A stretch of DNA of 64,000 nt, taken from positions 5,475,501-5,539,500 of the forward strand of contig JANTQA010000063.1 in NCBI GenBank assembly GCA_027625915.1. Reading direction: 5' to 3'. Below are positions 53,524 to 64,000 of this stretch, one piece after another. The number at the start of each line of letters is the position of its first letter. Position 1 is the stretch's first letter. A program made the translations under genes and the position numbers. A model generated the notes under the pieces. The model was not told the DNA's origin, did no database searches, and saw nothing but the letters and a program-made list of their open reading frames with translations. The stretch comes from Anaeramoeba flamelloides (lineage: Eukaryota > Metamonada > Anaeramoebidae).

Positions 53524-56500
53524 AAAGTTAAAATGGTTTGTTTTGTAAAAAAAAGAGAAAAAATGAAAAAGTGTTCGAATATTTTAGGCTTGAAATCACA
53601 ATCGTCGAAGAAAATAGTTGCTTAAAAATGTTCTGTTTGTTTGTAAAAGAATGAGAAAGTTGTTCCAATACTTTCAAAATGTTGTTTAGTACTACTTATA
53701 AATGCTAATAAATTTCGAAAAAATTTTTAGTTCAATTTTCTTTTTTTTTCAATCTTCAAACTGTTTCTTATCAACAATACCTGAAAAAAAATATTTCTAA
53801 GAACAGCTAATTTTAGAGTGTTTCTTAACACTTGACTTCATAAAATGCTTTAGTCAAAGGCTGTTTCGAATAATTTCAAAAAGGAAAACCAAGTAAAAAC
53901 TTACCAACATAAATTCCAATTTATTAGTAAAAAGTGTTTTTTAAAAAAAGTAGGAAAGAAAATCTTTTTTTATATTTTCTTATAAAGTAAAAGTCCAATT
54001 AAATAAAGAGAAAAAATGGTAAAATAATTTTTTTTATTAATGGAAAGTTCAGAAAATGCAATTTTAGTTATTTTTAGGTTTTTGAAAAACTGAAAAAAAC
54101 ATATCATGAGAATAAAATTTCAGTACATTTGTGAACAACTCAAGGTCAATAACAAAAGTAATTTTTTTACCTCTTACATCTCTTACAATCCACTTTATAT
54201 TCAAGTATATTGATACACTTGAAATAAAATTCAAAATACTGGTATTTGAATAGAAAACGGGAAAAATTTTCACTTGTTTTTCAATATTCTATTTCCTTTT
54301 TCAAACACAAATTACAACTTCTTTGAGAACTCAAAATCGTAAAGAAAAATATGTCAAAGGATATGAAAATTTATTTCCATTTAGAATTCAAATACCAGTC
54401 ATTGAAAATAAAGTTAAAAGTTAACTTGAGTAACTCAATTTTGATTTACCAATTTTTTTGAGGAAAATTTCAAATTTTATAGAACAGTAGAAATTATTTC
54501 CAATAAAAAAAATATCTCATAAAAAAAAGAAATTTTTTTTTTAGAATTATCATTGAAGTGTGGCGGTTCAACAAAATTAACTCCCATTTGAAGTTATTTT
54601 TTTTTTAATTTGAGAAATATACTGAAAATTTATTTAGATTTCGGTTTATTTCTCAGATTATAAAAAAACTAACGAAAATCTGTAGATTGTAAAAATAAAA
54701 TAGAAATCCTCAAAAAAACCTAAAACACTTAACAAATTAAAAAGAAAACCCCAAGAAAAGCATAATTGTGATTTTTTTTTTTTACTTTTTGAAATAAAAA
54801 AAAACCTAGGCACTTGACCACACCTGACAACACTTTCAAAAATATTAAATTTTATTTAAATTTTTTTACCGGCTTATAATCTTATCCATATTATAACTCT
54901 TCGGAGATTAGCCACAATTAAACCAAAATCAAGATTTATTAACCCATTACCAAGAGAAACAGAAAACAACATTTGTTTATTTTAAGTATATAGTTTCTTT
55001 TTAGTTTTTAAAAGATACCCAGAAAAAATAATTTATTATTTTTTTTCTCACTGAAAGAAAAAAATCACAATAGGATATCAAGTTGATTTGTTTTATCAAC
55101 TTTTGAGAAATTTTTAATGATTTAACCTTTATTTTTATCTCAGAATTCTATTATAGCTTTTTATTATCTTTTATATTAAATTCTAATAATTTTTTTTTTA
55201 TACAAAGAACTTAAAATACTCAAAATCAAACAAAACCACAACTAATCAAACAATAAATTTTCAGATCCAATTATAAAAAAAAAAAAATTTAACGTGTTCA
55301 CAACATACATAATATTGTTATTCTAATTGAACTTACTTCAAAATACAGAAGGAACAATTGGGTCTTGAATAAAGAAAAAAAAAAAAAGAAAGATAAAAAT
55401 CTTAAGACCAATCATATTTTGTTAAAACGTTTTGTGAAATATATTGAATTGATATATTTGTTTTTACATAATGTATGCTGTTAAGAAAATGATCTAACAC
55501 ATGAAATTAAAAATAAATCGAAATTATTCAATAATTTCTATTATCCTTGCAGATATTTTTATTATTAGGTAAATACAATATGAAAATAAGCTGAAATTCC
55601 GTAATTATTTCTTAATTAATAAGGTTTGTTAAAACGATTTCACTCAAAGGGGATAAGCTAAAAAAGAATAATTCGCATATTTTAAGAATCAAAGAAACTA
55701 CAATTATGTATAAATTATAGAAATAATATACTTGGGATTAGAATTGAGATTCATAATAAATATTTACTAAAAAACCATAAATTAAAAAAAAAAAAAATGT
55801 TAAAAAAGTTTTTGTAATCTTTTATGAGAATGGCTGCTGTAAAATTTCCAAATTTATTTAAAAAATTAAAATTTCTGACTATAAATTTTTAGAAGATAAT
55901 GTGTTCATTTGAAAAAAAAATACAAATAATCAATTTTCTATATGCTAAATTTATATTTCGAATATTTTTTTTTTTTTCAAACTAACTTTTTAAAAAAAAT
56001 TAAAAAAAGAAAGAAATGAAAAGTAAAAGAAAAAAAAAAAAAAAATATCAAAAAAAACTTGTAAAAAAATTTACTAAATAAGAAAAAATAATTTTGATCG
56101 AAAAATTGAAAATTTATTTTGAGAAGATAAATGAATTAAACTCATAGAATATGTTCGATTTATTCAATAAAACTGACACCCCTGACTGAAAAAGAGTTTA
56201 TATATAAATTTTCAATCAGTCACAAATCAATTCTAGAACCAAAAGAATAATATCTTTTTATCGGATCACTGGCTTTAATTTTTCTCTTTTAATTTTATCT
56301 ATCAAAAATAATTGATTTTTTTATTGTTAATCAATTTATTTTTTTTTCTAATTTCTAAAATATGTTAAAATTATGTGAAAAGTTCCAAAGTATTGAATTC
56401 GAATTATTTTTGAAAACTTAGATGAGGAGAAATATTATGATTTGTAATTTAAATCTTATCTAATCGAATCTCATAGTTCTAAATAATTTCACATTTTATT

Positions 56501-57328
56501 AAAATTGATTAGGAATTGAAATAATAATTATAAATTATTCTTTTATACATTGAAAAGAAAAACTATTATGTAATAAAGGATTTTTCAAAATGCACAAAAT
56601 TAATGAATTTTAAAGATGGGAAAAGTTTTAGAAATAGTTTATTTTTGATTTTATTATTCAGATATATTTTTTTACATAATTGAATTAAAGTCAAGTAAAT
56701 ATTTTAAAAAAAGTTTTAAATATAATAATAGTTTAAAAGTTCTAAAATAAGGATATATTTTTATTTGATTAGATCAATTTATTGTACTATTTTACTAATC
56801 AAATTTTTGAGATATTTGAACCTATAGAGTACTAATAACTTTTTTCTTCAAACGTAACATACTTTAATTTTTAGACTTCTCTTTTTGTAGATGCTAATCC
56901 CTAATGGAAAAATATTTTTTTTTTTTTTAACTTAATTGTTTTCTAATTTAATACAAATAGAATTAAAATGTAGTACAAAACTGAAAAGCAAATAGAAATT
57001 TGCTTTTAACAATAATTTTTGTTCTTTAGTAATGTTGAATTCTCTTTATATTTATTGTTATCAAAATAAATAAAAAGAATAGAAAAGAATAGAATAAAAA
57101 AGGAAAGGAAGAAAAGAAAAAAAGTTAATAATAAGTTAAAAAAAAGAGGGAAAAAATAACATCATAAAAAAGAAAAAAAGAAAGAAGAAACAAGGTCAAT
57201 TCATAATAAATGATAAAAATTGAGAAAAGTGTAATTAAGAAACTCTTTTTTTTTCTTTTTTTTTGAGATTAAATTTGCTAAAAATAATTTTGGGATTATT
57301 TGAAAACTTAGAATACTCATATCAAGCA
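53524..57328. other. intergenic with one MITE
   Basis: The MITE at 54238-54399 is the only defined feature. Around 56750-56915 a segment resembles one arm of the element at 58.6-59.4 kb (GAGATATTTGAACC, GATGCTAATCCCT). Otherwise long A and T tracts and no gene. Confidence 0.5.
54238..54399. mobile_element. 162-bp MITE, family F copy 3
   Basis: Inverted ends CTGGTATTTGAATAGAAAAC and ATTCAAATACCAG. Inside the left end GGGAAAAATTTTCACTTG, as in the other copies. TA precedes the left end; the right flank is TC. No open frame. Confidence 0.75.
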
Positions 57329-58081
57329 TTATTTGAGTAAAGCACTAATTGAAAGAAATGCATTAAAGTCAAGAGATACTTTCCCATCACGATCATTGTC
57401 GTAAATCATGAAAACTGCTCTCGAGTGTTGAAGAAAGGTACATAGAGAGATCCAATCGTCAATTTTGATTTGGTTATTTTTTCCAAATTTATTGATCAGC
57501 ATCAAGATCACATTATTGGGGAAATTATATCCAGAATATTTAAGCGCAACTGCTAATTCGTTTGCGTCAATTGTACCGCTTTTATCTTGATCGACTTGTA
57601 AAAAGGAATTTCTCATATTGACAACAAAATTGTACAATTGGTAAAACTCTGTAATATTGACTCCTCCTTTTTTTTCTGAATCAAAAAGTCTATTTTGTTG
57701 TAAGGTAAAGTTTGAAAGGTTTTTTTTAATTTATTATTTTGAAGGGATGAGAATTTTTATTTTTAGAACGGATCTTCCAAAATAAAAAAACAAATCTCCT
57801 TTGATTTTTTTTTTTGTTTGAAATTAATAAAAAAAAAGGAATTCTCAAAAAAAAGATATTTACTTAATTAAAAGACCACAAGTTTCGTAACTAAAAATCA
57901 TTCCTCCTTGTTTAAGGGCAAGTGTAAGTTCTTCTTTTTCAATTGTTCCTGATTTATCTTTATCAACAAAGTTAAAGTATTGTAAAAGTTTTTGTTGTCT
58001 TTGCTGTTCTTGTAACATTCGTTGTTGTTGCATCATTTGCTGCTGTTGCATCATTTGTTGTTGCTGGTATTGGTTATACAT
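57329..58081 (-). CDS. penta-EF-hand protein (ALG-2/sorcin/peflin type), two exons
   Basis: A cytosolic calcium sensor that docks on membranes or partner proteins when calcium rises. Exons 57864-58081 and 57329-57689 join in phase 2 through a 174-bp GT..AG intron and give 192 residues, the usual family size. EF1 has a canonical loop DKDKSGTIEKEE. EF2 (DSEKKGGVNITE) is degenerate. EF3 is canonical (DQDKSGTIDANE). EF4 (NKFGKNNQIKIDDW) looks unable to bind calcium, and EF5 (YDNDRDGKVSLD) would pair two molecules. The splice falls inside GLLIK-LFDSEKK, the join between EF1 and EF2 in all members. The N-terminal 30 residues are Gln/Met-rich (QQQQMMQQQQMM), replacing the Gly/Pro-rich head usual in this family. 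No other start codon lies in frame just upstream. Confidence 0.92.
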
Positions 58082-58624
58082 TTGTTGTTGTTGGTATGAT
58101 TTTTGTTGTTAATATAATATTTAAATCAAAAGTGGTGAAAAATGAAAAAATAATTTCAAAAAAAAATTAAATATTTGAGAATTACAACATGATAAGAATC
58201 TCACAAAAATAGTGCTCACACTATTTTAATTTACAACACCTTGTTTTAGGAAATATGTTCTACATTTTGAAAATATCAAAAGATCAAAACCCGATAACTT
58301 TCAAGTACTATGGTAGAGTTGTGTTCTTTGAGAACTGAAACCCAATGCTGTAGTGAGATAAAATTATTTCTAAAACAGTCAATTAATGGATTAGTCAACA
58401 CTTTGCAAAGATTTTATGATTTTTAAGGGTTTTTTATTAATACACATTATTGATCAAAAACTTTTCTAAATTTTCGAACAATAAAAAAAATATGTAAAAT
58501 TAAAATAGATTTTTCGAATATTAGGTTAAAGGGAGAGCACATTTTTTTTTAAGACTACTGATAACATCACCTTGTGCTCAAAAATACTTCTAAATTAAGG
58601 AGATGAAGTGAATAAGGTAATGTT

Positions 58625-59428
58625 GATTTTTAAACCTTTTTAAGGGATTAGCCTCACCATAGATTCATCTATAATCAAAGTATGTTGTAATTAGGTGTAA
58701 ATGATATTAGTTCTCCATGGCTCCAATAGTTTCTGTAGCTCTAAAAAATCTATTAGAAATCTTATTGTGGTACAATAAATTATTATATTTTTTACTAATG
58801 ATAACTATTAAAAAGTTTCATTTTGGAAATTGTTTTTTTTAATTCCTTTTCTCAAATCTAAAAATTTTAATCCAAAATACAGTATTATGGTATTTAATAA
58901 TTTAGATATAGAACTTCCTAAAGTAACTATTTTTATAAATTTTTTAATTTCAAAGATTAACTCAATAATCAGCAACATAAAAGCACAGAAACTGATTATT
59001 TTTGTTTGCTTTTGCTAAAGGTACTTGTAGCATCAATATATTTCCATGATTTGAGAAATAATTTGTCAAAAAACTTTATTCATTAATTATTTTAATTTTC
59101 AAATTAATTGAATTTTTTATTTATTAATCTACATTTCGCCACAAATTTAAGAAAGATATTTTGTGACTTTGTATTCTGTATATTGATAATTCAACCTTTA
59201 AATTTATGACTAAGTGCAGATTTTATACTGAAATTGTTGAGTTTTTTACTAATACATAGATCATTTTTAATTGACGAGATCAACAAATATTACTACTTGA
59301 CTAATCGATTTTTTAGAGACACTTGAACCATATATCACCAAATGTGATTTAAACCCATATAACTACATACTTTTATCCTAGCCTTCTCCTTGGTAGACGC
59401 TAATCCCTTAAGTAAAATTTTGATATTA
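58625..59428. mobile_element. 800-bp long-TIR element, family J
   Basis: Arms of about 130 bp at 58630-58755 and 59295-59425 are inverted copies: TTAAGGGATTAGC, AAAGTATGT-GT, then CTCTAAAAAATC and ATTAG. A similar single arm lies at 56780-56915 and a short piece at 680-710. The centre has no coding frame. Confidence 0.65.
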
Positions 59429-60046
59429 TGGTTGTTCCTACTAAAACTTAATCTTTTGAACCTAATTTATTAGTGGTATTTTGAAAAAGTTGCAATTTGG
59501 GCTTATTTTCCATTTTACACATTTCTTCGCTCAGTTATTATTTAAAATTTACCATAAAGATTATTGGGCCAGTGTTTTACTAAAAAAGATATTTCTTCTT
59601 TTTTCTCAACAACATTGACGTTAAACAAGAACACAACCAACAATAAATAATAAGTAAAGACGGTATTGGGTTTTGAAAGTTCTACTTTTTAAAAAGAAAA
59701 TTTACAAATGAAAGATCAAATTGGAAAAGTTTATCTAAAAATATAAAGATTTTTAATAATCAAAATTATCAAAACTAAAAAAAGAGATAAAAATTGAGAA
59801 ATTAATAAAATTTCATCATAATTATATTATTTATTTTAAATTTGACTTATATAAAAAGGTTTTAATATTTAAAATTGATTTGGTCTTACCTATATGATGG
59901 AAAATTGCATTAAATATAGGATGTTGTATTCGAAAAAAAAGATAAAGTACGAGTTTTCTTTGAAATTGGGGTTTTATTATCTGGGCTACTTGTATTTTTA
60001 ACAATCTAACAACTGTACAACCAATTTTTTTTTTACTCATCTTACA

Positions 60047-60602
60047 TTAAGGTTTACAATCACTGTAACAGGAAAAAAATTATCTGTTTCGGGTGTAAGG
60101 TGATATGTTATTTTGGTTTATTGTTGATTGATCTTCAACTCTTGTTATTAATTAGAATAGTAGGTTAATAGTGGCTTAAAAAATGAATTTATTTTTTTTT
60201 CGAAATCAAAATTGAAGAGTTTAAGATTAATAAATTGAAAGGTTATTAAAAATCAAAAATTCTTTTTCAGTTACCTATTTAATTTACAATTCCTTTTTAC
60301 TCAACCACCTGAAAAGAATCCTAAATTATTTAAAAGCTCAAAATAAAGCAAAAACCATTGAAAAAATTACCATTGACAACCCAAAAATTATATATATATT
60401 TAACTTATCTACCAGCTGATTAATCTTAGACTCTTCAATTTTGATTTCGAAAAAAGTATAAATTCATTTTTTGAGCCATTATTTAACTACTATTACAATT
60501 AATAACAAGAGTTGAAGATCAATCAACATTCAACCAAAATAACATGGAATTACACCCAAAACATATAACCTTTTCTCATTCTTCAAAGATTGAAAACCTT
60601 AA
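60047..60602. mobile_element. 556-bp long-TIR element, family I
   Basis: Arms of about 190 bp are strongly conserved inverted copies. Shared blocks include TTGATTGATCTTCAACTCTT, GTTATTAATT, TAATAGTAG, AAAAAATGAATTTAT and TTCGAAATCAAAATTGAAGA. Outermost ends TTAAGGTTTACAATC and GATTGAAAACCTTAA. High arm identity suggests a fairly recent copy or ongoing arm exchange. No open frame. Confidence 0.8.
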
Positions 60603-61393
60603 CTAAAATTAATTTCATCTTCAAAAAATATTTGAGATCTATATTAGTTTTTGTCATTTTTTTTATTGAATACCGAAATGGTAAATAGGGGTTGTGTTTC
60701 AAAACGGATTAAATAAATGGAATATTTCCTCAATCCAATAAATCAAGTTGGGTGCGTGCGTGTTTGTATTTTTATTTCTTTTATTGTTGAATAGATAGAG
60801 GATGAAAATAAATGACCTGAAACCTCTTTAGCAACAAAGTCTATTTTATTACTATCAAACATAAAGAAGCAGAAATTGAGATCAGGGTTGCTTCAATTAC
60901 AACTTTTTTAAGGATAATCTTTAATATTCACAAATGTCAATCAATTTTGAAAAGTTGACTCTTTGATTTGAACACCAACAGAGAACTTTTGAAAAAAAAT
61001 TCCAAATAAAATAGGAAAAGTTATCATTTCTCTTTATTAAAACAAAATTATTTAATCTGTTGAATATTTTCTCTGATTAAAAAAAGTAAGTAACCTCCAA
61101 AAAATTAAATTTAAAAAAGTTCGTTTCTAAAAAAAAAAAATATAATTTTATTTATGAGAAGAGAAATATAATAATTTTGTCAAAAAAGATTGAATAATGA
61201 AATAATTAAAAAGATTAAAGGAAGAATAAAAAAAGAAAAATCGTTCAATCATATATAAAGAAATTTATGGATTAATGTGAGTTTTTGCTAACAGATTTTC
61301 ATTTTATTTTCAAAACTGTATTTTTATTTATTTTTCGACACCAGTGGATTCGGATGAGTCATCTATTTCATTTTTTTCCTTTCCATTCTCCTT

Positions 61394-64000
61394 TTAGTTT
61401 TCGTTTTTGTTTTCATTTTCATTTTCCATTTCTGGCACTTTTTTATCAGAATCATCATCTGAAGATTTCGATGAGTCACCTTTTTCCTTTTCTATTTGTT
61501 TTTCATTTTTTTCCTTTTGTTTATTTTGTTTACTTTTTTCCTTTTCTTTTTTCTTTTTCTTTTCCCCCTTCTCCATTTTCTCCTTCCCCTTCTCCTTATC
61601 CTTCTCCTTTTCCTTTTCCTTTTCCTTTTCCGTTTCCTTTTCATCTTTCTTTTCATCTTTCATTTCATTTTTCATTTGTGGTACATTTTTATCAGAATCA
61701 TCATCTGAAGATTTAGATGAGTCACCTTTTTCTTTTTCTATTTGTTTTTCTTTTTTTTCATTTTGTTCCTTTTTTTCTTTTTCATTTTCTTTTCCCTTTT
61801 TCTTCACTCCCCCCTTTCCTTTTTCATTTTTCTTTTCCCCTTTCTCCATTTCATTTTCTTTTTCATCAGGATCATCATTTGAACTAAGAGAAATATTATC
61901 TAAAACACCATCAACAATTTGGTCTTTTTCTTTCACTGTTTCCTTCTCCTTCTCCTTCTCCTTCTCCTTCTCCTTCTCCTTCTCCTTCTCCTTTTCATCT
62001 TTCTCTATTTTCTCATCCATTTCAAATTTTCCAAGAATTGGCCGAGTTATTTTTTTCAAAGGACCACCTCTTCTTCGAGAATTTTCTTTTGGTAATTTTT
62101 TTTTTTTAAGTTTCTTTTTCACCCAAACATCAATTTGAGATTGATGTTTAACATATTCAAGATCTTTTTCAATTTTGGATTTATTTTTTTTGTGTTGTAA
62201 TTGTAATTCTTTTTTTGTAATTTCAGGTTTAAGGTCTACAACGATTATTGAAATATTATCTGAACTTGAAGATAGAAGAGCAAAATTTCTCAAGATGATA
62301 GCAGCCTGAATAGGATTTTTAATTTTTAAAACTAAATCAACCGCTTCTTGGTCTGAGATAACATCCCAAATACCATCACATGCAAGAATTAAATAACGGT
62401 CTTCTTCTGTTAAGTCAAGTTTTGATAGATAGGGGAAATGTGTTACATATGGCTGGAATGGCAGATCACCAAAGGAACGCGAAATCCCCAACCCCGAATT
62501 TATTCTTAAGTCTTCTGTAACAACGCCGCCATAGTCTCTAATTCTTTTCCTTTCTTTGGGCAAACAAGGCTTATGATCAACAGACATTCTAAATGCTTTA
62601 CCAGATCGACATAGAACACATCTTGAATCGCCTAAATTACCACAATAAATACTATTTCCCAGAATATTGACAACAATTCCTGTAGCGCCGCTATTTTCAT
62701 TTTTTGCATTAAGCTTTTCATTTATTTCATTAAAAGTTTCAAAATAAAGATCAAATATTTTTTTGTCATCTGAATATATGTCTTCCTTTTCTTGATTTAA
62801 TTTTTCAAGTTTTTTTAAAAATTTTTTTGATAAATTATTTCCAATATAATGTGCCGCTTCTCTACCACCTAAAGGAATAAGAGAAATAAGATTGTATAAA
62901 TAATCAAATATGAGAAAATTAATTTTTTTTGAATATAATTCAAAAATTTAAAAAAAAAAAAAAAAAAAAAGACGAAAAACAAAAAACAAAAAACAAAAAC
63001 AAAAAACAAAAAACAAAAACAAAAAACAAAAACAAAAACAAAAAACAGAAAACAAAAAACAATTAAACGAAAAAAAATTAAACAAAAATAAATTAGACAA
63101 AAAACAAAAAACAAAAAAAAAAACAAAAAAATAAGAAAATAAATGAATAAAAATCTTACCATGGCCATCATAAACAGCAAAAAAGTTCCAATCAACATTA
63201 TTACCGAAATTCAATTTAATATCAATTGAATCTTCCATTGTAGGTCTTCTACCTTGAGTTTCTGAATAACCAACTGCAAATTTGGAATTTTCTTTCTGAA
63301 AAACGATTGGGCGGCATAAAGAATTTTCAAGATTCTCATTTGACAAAACTTCTTCTAATTTTGAGAAATAATCATTATTTTTTTTATTTTTTTTATTTTT
63401 TTCATTTTCATTAACAATTGCTTGAACTTCTTCCAAGCCTTCTCTAACACTTGAACTATTAATTACCTTTTCAAAAGTTGATTTGTCGATTTCTTTCTCT
63501 TCGACATAATTTGGATTTATTAAGGAATTTACATTCACTGGTTTAGATTTTTCATGTTTTTCAATTTTTTTTAAAAGCTTTTCAAAATCTTCATTGAGGC
63601 TATTACCTTCAATTGTTAAATATTGTAAAGTCGTTGACTGCTTCAGTCCCATTAAATCAACGTTTTTAAAATTATTATTACTTAATTTTAAAGTTTTAAT
63701 ATTTATAAATGAATTAAATATTTCTTTTTGGAATTCTTTGAATTTGTTATGTGACAGATCTAATTCCTTTAAATTGGTAAAATTCATCCATTTTTCATCT
63801 AATAGATACAATTTATTATAACTAAAATCCAAAATTATACTCGGTATTCTTAAAGTGTTATTTAATTTTGGCAAGGAAAGGGGCAATTTTGTCAAATTAT
63901 TATCAGATAAATTTAAATTAGTTAACGATCTCATATAGCCCAGGGCTTCAGAAATTTCATAAATTTTGTTTGAACTTGCATTTAATTCATTTAAAAACAT
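61394..64000 (-). CDS. leucine-rich-repeat PP2C-type phosphatase (runs off right edge)
   Basis: A metal-dependent Ser/Thr phosphatase. Exons 63160-64000 and 61394-62868 join in phase 1 through a 291-bp GT..AG intron; 771 residues lie in the window and the N-terminus is beyond it. Counting from 64000, residues 1-140 are leucine-rich repeats (LTNLNLSDNNLTKLP, LKELDLSHNKFKEF). Residues 238-490 are the PP2C domain with the metal and phosphate residues in place: GRRPTMEDS, YDGHGG across the splice, NLGDSR, ACDGIWD and SSDNISIIVVD. LRR-PP2C fusions are known from amoebae such as Entamoeba and, in other forms, from PHLPP and yeast Cyr1. The last 250 residues are KEK-rich low complexity with a duplicated block around KGDSSKSSDDDSDK, good casein kinase 2 sites. 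The Met at 64000 is probably internal. Confidence 0.92.
61433..61927 (-). repeat. duplicated block in the phosphatase tail
   Basis: Two near-identical stretches, 61433-61510 and 61680-61755, encode KQIEKEKGDSSKSSDDDSDK followed by a VP.M motif. A worn third copy (SSNDDPDEK) lies near 61870. The 247-bp spacing and filler of KEKEKE suggest tandem duplication. A CTC/CTT run at 61938-61994 codes for further KE repeats. Confidence 0.7.
62950..63125. repeat. C-A-rich simple repeat in the phosphatase intron
   Basis: Irregular units of CAAAAA and AAAACAAAAA fill more than half of the 291-bp intron. On the minus strand this is a T-rich tract with scattered G, downstream of the donor. It creates a false hydrophobic Phe/Leu frame on the minus strand. 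Confidence 0.85.

Larger units (their letters stand above)
58082..61393. other. intergenic with two long-TIR elements
   Basis: Holds the elements at 58625-59428 and 60047-60602. The short frame at 59831-60040 (minus) ends against the second element and is not supported as a gene. The remainder is AT-rich spacer and the 3' region of the phosphatase gene. Confidence 0.5.

Noticed and set aside
61407-62138. 243-residue Phe/Ser-rich frame on the plus strand
   Set aside because: It is the antisense shadow of the KEK-rich tail of the phosphatase; the minus frame carries the real domain.
62948-63160. Hydrophobic Phe/Val-rich extension of the leucine-rich-repeat frame, considered as membrane segments
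   Set aside because: It is intron sequence (CAAAAA repeats on the plus strand) read through after the donor; the PP2C domain resumes at 62868.
1-64000. Retrovirus-like, Polinton-like or LINE elements
   Set aside because: No reverse transcriptase, integrase, protease, capsid or polymerase motif and no long direct terminal repeats were seen. The repeats are all short inverted-repeat DNA elements or simple tracts.

Overview
The window reads as nuclear DNA of a free-living protist with a very AT-rich genome. Between genes there are long poly-A and poly-T runs. Coding stretches stand out as islands of higher GC. Introns are GT..AG, and eight of them can be placed to the base because reading phase and protein homology agree on both sides. 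TAA and TGA act as stops, so the code looks standard. The gene set (heterotrimeric G-alpha, ADF/cofilin, penta-EF-hand protein, HSPA12-like Hsp70, eukaryotic-type MTHFR, leucine-rich-repeat PP2C, ABHD17-like hydrolase) and the Lys/Glu/Asn/Gln-rich tails suggest an amoeba. Anaeramoeba-like or amoebozoan relatives are guesses from style only.

Layout. 1-10 kb: one hypothetical basic protein (1385-2155, minus), then about 8 kb of noncoding DNA with small inverted-repeat elements. 10-13.2 kb: an intact 1023-residue gene for a type I membrane protein whose predicted outside part is ankyrin repeats, two filamin-type folds and an EGF-like cysteine cluster. 13.3-14.5 kb: a DNA element with CGCG palindromes near its ends. 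15.5-17.5 kb (minus): ABHD17-type hydrolase with a lysine-rich tail. 23.7-32.1 kb (minus): a four-exon MTHFR gene whose two largest introns are packed with nested inverted-repeat elements. 33.1-33.7 kb (plus): a four-exon single-RRM gene. 37.7 kb: a 64-residue protein of unknown role. 40.3-45.5 kb (minus): a three-exon G-alpha gene with a 4.0 kb intron. 48.5-48.9 kb (minus): ADF/cofilin with an apparent one-base frame break. 51.7-53.5 kb (minus): HSPA12-like protein. 57.3-58.1 kb (minus): penta-EF-hand protein. 61.4-64.0 kb (minus): LRR-PP2C phosphatase running off the right edge.

The genes form no operon or pathway cluster. Several belong to membrane signalling and the actin cytoskeleton (G-alpha, PEF, PP2C, cofilin, ABHD17-type hydrolase), but neighbours are independent transcription units. 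Much of the non-gene space is built from perhaps ten families of short non-autonomous DNA elements with terminal inverted repeats. Several have TA at one or both ends, as Tc1/mariner elements do. Copies are nested in one another and have inflated introns. No reverse transcriptase, integrase, capsid, tRNA or rRNA gene was recognised. All repeat ends were found by eye and are approximate unless stated.
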